This document shows, piece by piece, positions 25,743 through 31,975 of a stretch of DNA of 33,438 nucleotides. Below the pieces are notes generated by a model, which ran no database searches, was not told the origin of the DNA, and worked only from the letters and a program-made list of their open reading frames with translations. A program made the position numbers and the translations under genes. The first letter of the stretch is position 1. The number at the start of each line of letters is the position of its first letter. Location of the stretch: NCBI GenBank assembly GCA_964450755.1, contig CAYVDJ010000029.1, positions 1 through 33,438 on the forward strand. The letters are read 5' to 3'. The stretch comes from JAADDG01 sp964450755. GTDB taxonomy: Bacteria; Campylobacterota; Campylobacteria; Campylobacterales; JAADDG01.

Positions 25743-27179
25743 TTATAACTTCTGGCTTATAAGCTGTTGAAGTTTTGCAAGATTTTTAGCATAATCATAC
25801 TCTGCCCTGTAATAATCAGACCATGTCATAGTCTCCATTATCTGAGCTTCTAAAACATCTTTCGTTTCAACAATATCTTCTTGATATGCTCTGATATTCA
25901 GTTCTCTGTTCTCTTTGGCTGTTTTCAAACTTTTTTTGAGAATATCAATCTGTTCTTTGCTCCTTTTAAGTTCAAAAAACACCCTTTTCAGTTGCAAAGC
26001 AAGAGCATCTTGGTATTGACATTTTTGAGCACTAATCTTTTGTTTTTTCAATCTTGCCTCTAAAACCTGATTTTTTGTTCTAAAACCTTCAAACAGAGAT
26101 ATTTTTGCTCCTATGCCTATCATCCATGAATTTTTATCTTCATCATTGATTAAACCGTATTGAATCCTTTTTGTGTTTCCAAAAAGAGCAACTTGAGGCA
26201 AATAAGCACTTTTGGCTTCTTTTATTTTGGCATTATAGATATCTTCTGCAATCTTTAAATTATTCATCAGTGGATTATTTATATACGCTTTTTGTATAAG
26301 AGAATTTAGGTGTGTCGGTATTGCAGGATCTGATTTTGGTGCTTGGAGAGTAAAAGTACTGTGATAATCAACTCCCATCGCATAGGCTAAAGCAGCTTTT
26401 GCCTCTTTCTCTTTGGATACAACTACCGAATAATTTGACTTAATCATAGAAAGAGTTAATTTGGTACGCAAATAATCTGTTTTTTTAACATGCATCGAAC
26501 CGCCTGTATAAAGCCTTTGGGTAAGGTCCCGTATAAATTCCATTCTTTCAATCATATCACCAAGAAGCTTGTCAAGATTTTGCATTAAAAGTGCGCTATG
26601 ATAATAATTTTTTATATCAAATCTAATCTCATCATCACTTTTTTTCAAATCATTATTTGATGCCCTGATAGCCAGATCCGCCTGTTTGATAACAGAAGAT
26701 ATTTTTCCTCCCGTATAAAGAGGATAATTAATATTTAATGTTCCTGTTACTATATCTCTTTGCATAAGTTTAATATCCAGATCAAGCGGAAGGGACTGTT
26801 TAGGAAACACACCCAATCTAATAGCCTGTAAAATCTGCGCTTTTTGTTCATCAGAGACAGCTGTTGCCAATGCAAGTGCATTAGAAAGTTCTTGAGGCAG
26901 TTCAATATCGCCTTTTAAAATAAAGTCGGGATCTTTGTCTTTTCTAATCGCCGATAAAGTAAAATCCATCGAAGGATAATTTGCGCTAAGAGCCTGTTTA
27001 TGACGGGCTTTTGCAATCTCTACGGTAGTTTTTGCGATATTGTGCTTTTGATTATTTGCCAATGCTATATCAATAGCCTCTTGCAAAGTAAGAGTTTTAT
27101 CTTCCAAAAGAGGCTCTTTTGCATAAAGTAAACCTGCAATCGTCATAATTGCCATGGATATAATTTTTCTCTTTAACAT
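25743..27179 (-). CDS. TolC-family outer-membrane efflux protein
   Basis: The 478-residue protein has a signal peptide (about 1-20) and two OEP repeats: LTLQEAIDIALANNQ near 30-44, the strand segment LNINYPLYTGGKI near 153-165, long coiled helices, and a second unit with KISLFEGFRTKN. Such proteins form trimeric outer-membrane channels that work with periplasmic adaptor proteins and inner-membrane pumps. No adaptor or pump gene lies nearby. Instead it sits between the PhnD-like and histidine kinase genes, upstream of the Pel genes. Its start overlaps the previous stop (TAATG). Confidence 0.92.
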   Translation of the reverse strand: MLKRKIISMAIMTIAGLLYAKEPLLEDKTLTLQEAIDIALANNQKHNIAKTTVEIAKARHKQALSANYPSMDFTLSAIRKDKDPDFILKGDIELPQELSNALALATAVSDEQKAQILQAIRLGVFPKQSLPLDLDIKLMQRDIVTGTLNINYPLYTGGKISSVIKQADLAIRASNNDLKKSDDEIRFDIKNYYHSALLMQNLDKLLGDMIERMEFIRDLTQRLYTGGSMHVKKTDYLRTKLTLSMIKSNYSVVVSKEKEAKAALAYAMGVDYHSTFTLQAPKSDPAIPTHLNSLIQKAYINNPLMNNLKIAEDIYNAKIKEAKSAYLPQVALFGNTKRIQYGLINDEDKNSWMIGIGAKISLFEGFRTKNQVLEARLKKQKISAQKCQYQDALALQLKRVFFELKRSKEQIDILKKSLKTAKENRELNIRAYQEDIVETKDVLEAQIMETMTWSDYYRAEYDYAKNLAKLQQLISQKL

Positions 27180-28051
27180 TATTTTCCTTTATATTTGTTT
27201 ATCAGTTTTCTATAAGTCTGATAGATATTTTTTGCCATATAAATATACTCGGTAGAACATTCAACCATTCGGTCTGCCTTAAAAACAGTAAGGATCTCTT
27301 TTCCTCTTGGATAGGTACTGAGTCTAAAAACCTCCTTTTTTATCTTTTGTATAATTTTTGGGTCAAGTCCTTTACGAAAATAGGTGGGTGATGCAACATT
27401 TAGTGAAAAGGTTTTTAAAATTTTGGTTTTTTGTCTAATTTGAGGATTTAATTCGGAACTTATTTTATATACTTTTGCTGTAACAAGTGCAGCATCTGCT
27501 TTTTTAAAAAAAACTTTTAATACATTTACTGATCGTTTATTTGTTTTTATAATTCGACTGAAAAATCTTTCGCTGTTTAAATGAAATTTTTTTAATAAAA
27601 ACATATCAAAATAGATTTTTGCAAATACATCACTTTTTAAAATAGACAGTTTTTTACCTCTTAGATCTTTTAGAGTTTTAATTCCTGAAGTATTAGAAGT
27701 AATCAACACAAGTTCATCATTGTTATCGCTTTGTTTGGCGATAAAACCGGTTTCAAATTTCTCAGGATCAAAGTATTTTGCAAAGGTAACAGCCGTTGCA
27801 ACTATCATATCAATTTTCCCTTCTTCAAAGTCCTTTTTAAATTTATGGATATCTTTGTAATATCTTGCAGAGACTTTTAAATCTATAGAATTTCCAAGCT
27901 CCTGTACCCAATATTCCAAAGATATCTTTTTATCTTTGATACTGGTATCCTGTATAGCTGAAATATAATAAGCTATGGTAATTTTGTCTCCTGCAAAAGT
28001 TACAGAAAGAAAAAGAAAAAAATAGATAAATAATTGTCTTAGCATAAACAC
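27179..28051 (-). CDS. PhnD-like periplasmic substrate-binding protein
   Basis: This 290-residue protein has an N-terminal signal sequence (about 1-20, ending SVTFAG) and a type II periplasmic binding fold of the PhnD/phosphonate-binding family. Visible segments are KIDMIVATAVTFAKYFDPE, KTLKDLRGKKLSILKSD and an AALVTAKVYKI segment. No ABC permease or ATPase gene accompanies it, so transport is unlikely. In this phylum such proteins often act as ligand-binding partners of histidine kinases. The ligand is unknown. The start is GTG at 28051, with AAGGGA six bases upstream. An ATG two codons later lacks good spacing. It is the first gene of the signalling-Pel operon. Confidence 0.85.
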   Translation of the reverse strand: MFMLRQLFIYFFLFLSVTFAGDKITIAYYISAIQDTSIKDKKISLEYWVQELGNSIDLKVSARYYKDIHKFKKDFEEGKIDMIVATAVTFAKYFDPEKFETGFIAKQSDNNDELVLITSNTSGIKTLKDLRGKKLSILKSDVFAKIYFDMFLLKKFHLNSERFFSRIIKTNKRSVNVLKVFFKKADAALVTAKVYKISSELNPQIRQKTKILKTFSLNVASPTYFRKGLDPKIIQKIKKEVFRLSTYPRGKEILTVFKADRMVECSTEYIYMAKNIYQTYRKLINKYKGK

Positions 28052-28200
28052 TCTATATCCCTTATGATAAATCTAGTTATTTATACATATCGGAAAAATA
28101 GAAAATTTTTTTTAACTAAATAAAAAATAATGGAGAAAAAAAATAAATTTGCTTATGAAAGATTTAAACGATAATAAAAGAAGGAAAGGGGGAAGAGAAG
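28052..28200 (-). promoter_or_regulatory. Putative promoter region of the signalling-Pel operon
   Basis: This 149-bp AT-rich gap is the only sizeable spacer upstream of the ten-gene operon that ends at 13706. A TATAAA directly preceded by TG is found on the minus strand at 28080-28085, about 28 nt from the GTG start, and is the best -10 candidate. Homopolymer A/T runs lie upstream, as in many Campylobacterota promoters. I see no sigma-54 or sigma-28 consensus. Confidence 0.35.
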
Positions 28201-28228
28201 AAAGAGCCTATTTTCTTTTAAGCTCTTT
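28201..28228 (-). terminator. Possible terminator of the ribosomal-protein operon
   Basis: On the minus strand, AAAGAGC (28228-28222) and GCTCTTT (28207-28201) form a 7-bp stem around a 14-nt loop that includes the rplS stop codon. A pyrimidine-rich run follows. The stem is short and AT-rich and the U-tract is interrupted by C, so termination may be partial. Confidence 0.35.
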
Positions 28229-28567
28229 GATTCTTGCGGCTTTTCCTCTTCTCTCTCTAAGATAGAAAAGTTTGGCTCTTCTTACGCGTCCTTTTCTTAG
28301 AACTTTTATATCCTGGATACTGTCGCTGTATAGAGGGAAAATTCTCTCAACGCCTACATTGTTGGCACCCATTTTTCTTACGATAAAAGTCTCGCCTGTA
28401 CCTTCGCCTCTTCTTGCGATACAGACACCCTCAAAATTTTGAACTCTCTCTTTATCACCCTCTTTGATCAAAACAGCTACTCTAACAGTATCTCCGGCTC
28501 TGAATGAAGGGATATTTTTACTTTCAACCTGCTTTTTTTCAAAAGCATCTATATATTTGTTTCTCAT
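28208..28567 (-). CDS. rplS: 50S ribosomal protein L19
   Basis: L19 lies at the 30S-50S interface. The 119-residue protein has the family hallmarks: FRAGDTVRV near 23-31, QNFEGVCIARRG, ETFIVRKMGANNVGVER, and a basic C-terminal tail RAKLFYLRERRGKAARIKE. The length is standard. It is the last gene of the ffh-rpsP-khpA-rimM-trmD-rplS block and starts 5 nt after the trmD stop. Confidence 0.97.
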   Translation of the reverse strand: MRNKYIDAFEKKQVESKNIPSFRAGDTVRVAVLIKEGDKERVQNFEGVCIARRGEGTGETFIVRKMGANNVGVERIFPLYSDSIQDIKVLRKGRVRRAKLFYLRERRGKAARIKELKRK

Positions 28568-28572
28568 CTCTT

Positions 28573-29256
28573 TTATCCTCTGTTATATTTTGCTTTTTTA
28601 TATAAATCAACTCTATGAAATTTTGTTTTTGCCAATGCCATAGTTTTCTTTAAGGCGGAGATTTTACCATGATTTCCCTTTAAAAACTCTGAGGGAACGG
28701 GATTTTTTTCAAAAATATTCGGTTTTGTAAATGAGGGGGATTCCAACAGGAGATTTTCATAACTCTCTTCACTCAAAGAGTCTCTGTTACCCAAAACTCC
28801 CTCTATATTTCTGCATATAGCATCACTCATCACCAAAGAGGCAAGTTCACCGCCTGTGAGGATATAATCTCCGATGGAAAAAACCTCATCGGCATATTTT
28901 TCCATTACCCTCTCGTCTATCCCCTCATATCTGCCGCTTACGAAAACTATATGACTTTTTTTGGATAGTCTTTTTGCGTCATTTTGTCTAAAAAGCTTCC
29001 CTACCGGATCCGCAAAGATGATATGTGCATCTTTTACGCTTTTTAAAGCGTCATCAAGAGGCTGAGGTTTGAGCAAAAGTCCCGCTCCTCCGCCTATCTG
29101 ATACTCATCAACTTTGTGGTGTTTGTCTTTGGTATAATCTCTGGGATTGATAAAATCTATCTCAAAAAGCTTTTTCTCCAAAGCTCTTTTCAGGATCGAA
29201 TCCTCAAAATAGGGCTTTATGAGATTTTCAAAAAGCGTTACAAAAGTAAATCTCAT
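28573..29256 (-). CDS. trmD: tRNA (guanine-N1)-methyltransferase TrmD
   Basis: TrmD methylates G37 of tRNAs with S-adenosylmethionine, preventing frameshifts. The 227-residue SPOUT enzyme has YQIGGGAGLLLKPQPL, FVSGRYEGIDERV and the knot SIGDYILTGGELA. I place the start at the ATG at 29256, which overlaps the rimM stop (TGATG). A TTG one codon earlier is possible but less likely. It lies within the ribosomal operon between rimM and rplS, as in most bacteria. Confidence 0.97.
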   Translation of the reverse strand: MRFTFVTLFENLIKPYFEDSILKRALEKKLFEIDFINPRDYTKDKHHKVDEYQIGGGAGLLLKPQPLDDALKSVKDAHIIFADPVGKLFRQNDAKRLSKKSHIVFVSGRYEGIDERVMEKYADEVFSIGDYILTGGELASLVMSDAICRNIEGVLGNRDSLSEESYENLLLESPSFTKPNIFEKNPVPSEFLKGNHGKISALKKTMALAKTKFHRVDLYKKAKYNRG

Positions 29257-29783
29257 CAAGAATTCTCTAAGATATCGTAAGCATGTTTTGTATAGATTAT
29301 TTTGGTATCAGGATCAAATCTGTCGATAAAATGATCGGTATATGGAAGATAAAATCTTTTGGAAAATTTTTCATTCAGGTTCGGATTGGTTTTCACCACC
29401 AGATAATCATTTGCGGCAATTCTGTCTATCTCCTCAACCCTGCCAAGTTCCATACCGCCTTCTTGCAAAGAGGAACCGATGATATCAAACCAAAAAAACT
29501 CCCCCTCTTTCAAAGAGCAGTTTTTTCTGGTCTCTTCCACTGTTGTATAAAGTTTTTGATTTATATACTTTTTCGTATCTTCCACACTGTTGCAAGAGAG
29601 AAATTTTACAAGCGATCTTTTAGGATTGAAACTCTCTATCTCTACTTTTTCACCATCTGAGGTATAAAAAAAGCTTCCTTTTTTGAACTGTTTTGGAAAA
29701 TCACTCAGCAGATGAAGTTTCTGCTCTCCTCTCAAACCGACCGATTTTCCTACAACAGCCACTTCTATAAGATTCTGTTTCAT
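29256..29783 (-). CDS. rimM: Ribosome maturation factor RimM
   Basis: RimM assists 30S subunit maturation and binds S19. The 175-residue protein has the N-terminal barrel signature VAVVGKSVGLRGEQKLHLLSD and a PRC-barrel C-terminal domain with EFFWFDIIGSSL and a FYLPYTDHFI segment. The length is typical. AAGGAG lies upstream of the ATG, immediately next to a strong hairpin at 29796-29824 that could modulate its translation. Confidence 0.95.
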   Translation of the reverse strand: MKQNLIEVAVVGKSVGLRGEQKLHLLSDFPKQFKKGSFFYTSDGEKVEIESFNPKRSLVKFLSCNSVEDTKKYINQKLYTTVEETRKNCSLKEGEFFWFDIIGSSLQEGGMELGRVEEIDRIAANDYLVVKTNPNLNEKFSKRFYLPYTDHFIDRFDPDTKIIYTKHAYDILENS

Positions 29784-29795
29784 CTGTCAATCTCC

Positions 29796-29824
29796 TTTTT
29801 ACCAAAGCAAAGCTTCGGTAAAAA
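29796..29824 (-). promoter_or_regulatory. Hairpin immediately upstream of the rimM ribosome-binding site
   Basis: TTTTTACC (29796-29803) and GGTAAAAA (29817-29824) pair over 8 bp. Inside, AAGC/GCTT (805-808 and 812-815 of the 29 kb block) adds 4 bp after one mismatch, with an AAA loop. The structure sits in the 76-bp gap between khpA and rimM and touches the rimM Shine-Dalgarno region on the minus-strand mRNA. It could be an internal attenuator, a processing site or a translational control element. Confidence 0.45.
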
Positions 29825-29859
29825 TTCCTCTCACTTTGTATTTTTGAAATATGAGAGTT

Positions 29860-30111
29860 TCATCCCTCTATTTCATTGGCTCTTACCAAAACCCTAAAAG
29901 ATCTGTTCTCTTTTGCTTTACAGCCTGTTATCACCGTCTTTAGAGAGCTGATCATTTTGCCGTCTTTTCCTATCAGCTTTCCCACATCGTTTTTATCGGT
30001 ATATATAATAATTTCACTGAAGTTTGATTCTATATCTTTTCTGTCCACCCTGACAGTATCGGGTTTGTCAACTATAAGTTTTGCAAATTCTTCTATAAAT
30101 TTATCTACCAT
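29860..30111 (-). CDS. khpA: KH-domain RNA-binding protein KhpA
   Basis: The 83-residue single KH-domain protein contains the GxxG loop in LIGKDGKMISSLKTV, flanked by the expected strands and helices. KhpA proteins bind RNA broadly and, in Gram-positives, pair with KhpB. Its role in Campylobacterota is not established. It begins 2 nt after the rpsP stop, the usual rpsP-khpA-rimM order, with no strong ribosome-binding site, suggesting coupling to rpsP. Confidence 0.93.
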   Translation of the reverse strand: MVDKFIEEFAKLIVDKPDTVRVDRKDIESNFSEIIIYTDKNDVGKLIGKDGKMISSLKTVITGCKAKENRSFRVLVRANEIEG

Positions 30112-30113
30112 TA

Positions 30114-30347
30114 CTACTTATTACCGGTAATTCTTTGAACCCTGTCGCTTAGTTTTGCTCCTACGCTTTTCCAGTAACTTAGTCTCTCTTCGTCAAATTT
30201 AACGGTTTCAGGCTCTGTCAAAGGATTGTAGTATCCTATCGACTCTATCCACCCTCCGTCTCTTCTTTTCCTGCTGTCTGTTACAACTATTCTGTAAAAA
30301 GGTCTTTTGTTTCTACCCATTCTTGTAAGTCTGACTACGGTTGCCAT
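30114..30347 (-). CDS. rpsP: 30S ribosomal protein S16
   Basis: S16 is an early-binding 30S protein. The 77-residue protein begins with the conserved MATVVRLTRMGRNKRPFYRI and continues VVTDSRKRRDG and IGYYNPLT. I choose the ATG at 30347 because AGGAG lies five bases upstream and the family starts here. A TTG one codon earlier would add a single residue. It follows a strong hairpin that separates it from ffh. Confidence 0.97.
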   Translation of the reverse strand: MATVVRLTRMGRNKRPFYRIVVTDSRKRRDGGWIESIGYYNPLTEPETVKFDEERLSYWKSVGAKLSDRVQRITGNK

Positions 30348-30371
30348 CAATTCTCCTGTATAAAATTTAAA

Positions 30372-30421
30372 TATTAAAAAGCAAGTATATCATATTTTTT
30401 ACATATACCTGCTTTTTAATA
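30372..30421 (-). terminator. Strong hairpin between ffh and rpsP
   Basis: TATTAAAAAGCA (30372-30383) and TGCTTTTTAATA (30410-30421) are perfect 12-base complements. One mismatch inward, GTATAT (30385-30390) pairs with ATATAC (30403-30408), giving an 18-bp stem around a 12-nt loop. On the minus strand the 3' arm is U-rich (GCTTTTTAATATTT), as in an intrinsic terminator just after the ffh stop. It may equally act as a leader structure for the ribosomal-protein genes that follow. Confidence 0.7.
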
Positions 30422-30423
30422 TC

Positions 30424-31764
30424 CTATCTGCCAAACGGTCTTTGCTGTTGGGATAAAAGATTTTGAAGATCCTGCATTCCTTTTTTGCCGGAAAACTTTT
30501 TCGCCATCTTCGCCGCATTTTGAAACTGTTTTAGAAATCTGTTTACTTCTATCTGTGAAAGTCCCGCACCTTTGGCTATTCTTCTTTTTCTGCTGTTGTT
30601 TAAAAGAGTCGGATTCTCCCTCTCTTTGAGAGTCATAGAGGAGATCATCGCCTTTATCCTTTTTATCTCTTTTGAGTTTTCCAGATCCATATCTTTCAAA
30701 CTTCCCGCCATTTTGGAAAGACCGGGGATCATACCGACCAATGATTTTAGATTTCCGAGTTTTTTCATGCTCTCAAGCTGTTCCAAAAAGTCATTGAAAT
30801 TGAAAGAGCCTTTTTTAATCTTTTTGGTAATCTTTTTGACCTGTTTGTCGTCGATTATGGCGCTTGTTTTTTCCGCCAAACCTTCGATATCACCCTCTCC
30901 CATCAGTCTGCTGACTATTCTGTCGGGAACAAAAACCTCAAGATCGGGAACTTTCTCACCGATACCGATAAATCTGAGAGGAATACCGATCTGTTTTGCG
31001 ATACCAAGAGCTATACCGCCTTTGCTGTCGCCGTCATATTTTGATAAAATAACTCCGCTTAGTTTCAGTTTCTCGTTAAAAGTAGCCGCACTTCTGACGG
31101 CATCCTGTCCGGTCATGGAGTCAGCCACATAAAAAATCTCATGAGGATTCAAAGCTTTTTTGATATCCTGAATCTGCTCCATAAGCTCTTCATCTATCGC
31201 CAAACGACCCGCCGTATCAACCAGCAAAACATCATAAAGAGCTTCTTTTGCCTTGTTTAACGCCTCTTTTGCTATTTTTACGGGATCTTTTTCATTTTCA
31301 TTATAATAAAGATCGATATCATTTTGTTCGGTAAGCTGTTTTAACTGCTCTATCGCTGCCATTCTTTGCAGATCACAGGCAGCCACCAAAACTTTTTTCT
31401 TTCTCAATTTCAAATAATTTGCAAGTTTAACGGTCGTTGTTGTTTTACCGCTTCCTTGAAGACCCGCCATCAAAACAACAGTAGGAGGTTTGGAAGAAAA
31501 TACAAAACCGTAATGACCAGGAGCGGTCAAAACCTGAGTTAGATTCTCTTTTAAAGCCCATAAAAAGCTCTCTTTGCCTATACCTCTCTTTTTTGTTTCA
31601 AGCTCCACCTGTTTTAACAGCTCTCTTACCACTTTGTGGTGAACATCCGCTTTTAGAAGAGATTTTTTCAGATTGTCAAGCGCCTTTTTCAGAGCCTTCT
31701 CATCATCGGCAAATCTTATCTTGTTTATAGTAGAACGAAAAGAGTCGGTTAAAGCTTCAAACAC
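30424..31764 (-). CDS. ffh: Signal recognition particle protein Ffh
   Basis: Ffh binds signal sequences and 4.5S RNA and delivers ribosomes to FtsY. The 446-residue protein has the N domain (about 1-90), the G domain with GLQGSGKTTT (101-110), DTAGRL (183-188) and SKYDGD (241-246), and a Met-containing M domain (about 320-446). The start is GTG at 31764, supported by AAAGGA eight bases upstream. It leads the ribosomal block on the minus strand and is divergent from the TIR-STAND gene. Confidence 0.97.
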   Translation of the reverse strand: MFEALTDSFRSTINKIRFADDEKALKKALDNLKKSLLKADVHHKVVRELLKQVELETKKRGIGKESFLWALKENLTQVLTAPGHYGFVFSSKPPTVVLMAGLQGSGKTTTTVKLANYLKLRKKKVLVAACDLQRMAAIEQLKQLTEQNDIDLYYNENEKDPVKIAKEALNKAKEALYDVLLVDTAGRLAIDEELMEQIQDIKKALNPHEIFYVADSMTGQDAVRSAATFNEKLKLSGVILSKYDGDSKGGIALGIAKQIGIPLRFIGIGEKVPDLEVFVPDRIVSRLMGEGDIEGLAEKTSAIIDDKQVKKITKKIKKGSFNFNDFLEQLESMKKLGNLKSLVGMIPGLSKMAGSLKDMDLENSKEIKRIKAMISSMTLKERENPTLLNNSRKRRIAKGAGLSQIEVNRFLKQFQNAAKMAKKFSGKKGMQDLQNLLSQQQRPFGR

Positions 31765-31878
31765 GGATCGATTCCTTTGAAATTTATAATTTTTTTAAAA
31801 GTGTGCAATAATACAAAAAAATATCTTTAAAAAAGATAAACTTTACGATTTTACCGCCCCTTCTTTAGCAACAAAATT

Positions 31879-31917
31879 TTATCGGATTTTGGATGAAGTT
31901 GTAAAAAATCCAGATAA
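31879..31917. repeat. Inverted repeat upstream of the TIR-STAND gene
   Basis: TTATCGGATTTT (31879-31890) pairs with AAAATCC-A-GATAA (31905-31917), a 12-bp stem with one bulged A and a 14-nt loop. It lies 59 nt before the TIR-STAND start in the 211-bp divergent gap with ffh. It is followed by T/A-rich sequence with a TGATAATATT at 31931-31940 that may be the promoter -10. It could be an operator or a leader hairpin. Confidence 0.35.
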
Positions 31918-31963
31918 TCCAACAAAAAAATGATAATATTTTAAAAGTAAACTGCATTTGAAC

Positions 31964-31969
31964 AAAGGA
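31964..31969 (+). promoter_or_regulatory. Ribosome-binding site fixing the TIR-STAND start
   Basis: AAAGGA lies six bases before the ATG at 31976. This supports that codon as the start of the gene that runs off the window end. Confidence 0.7.
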
Positions 31970-31975
31970 TCACAA

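Noticed and set aside
27179..28051. PhnD-like gene as part of a phosphonate ABC transporter
   Set aside because: No ATPase or permease gene is adjacent. The neighbours are a TolC-like protein and a histidine kinase.
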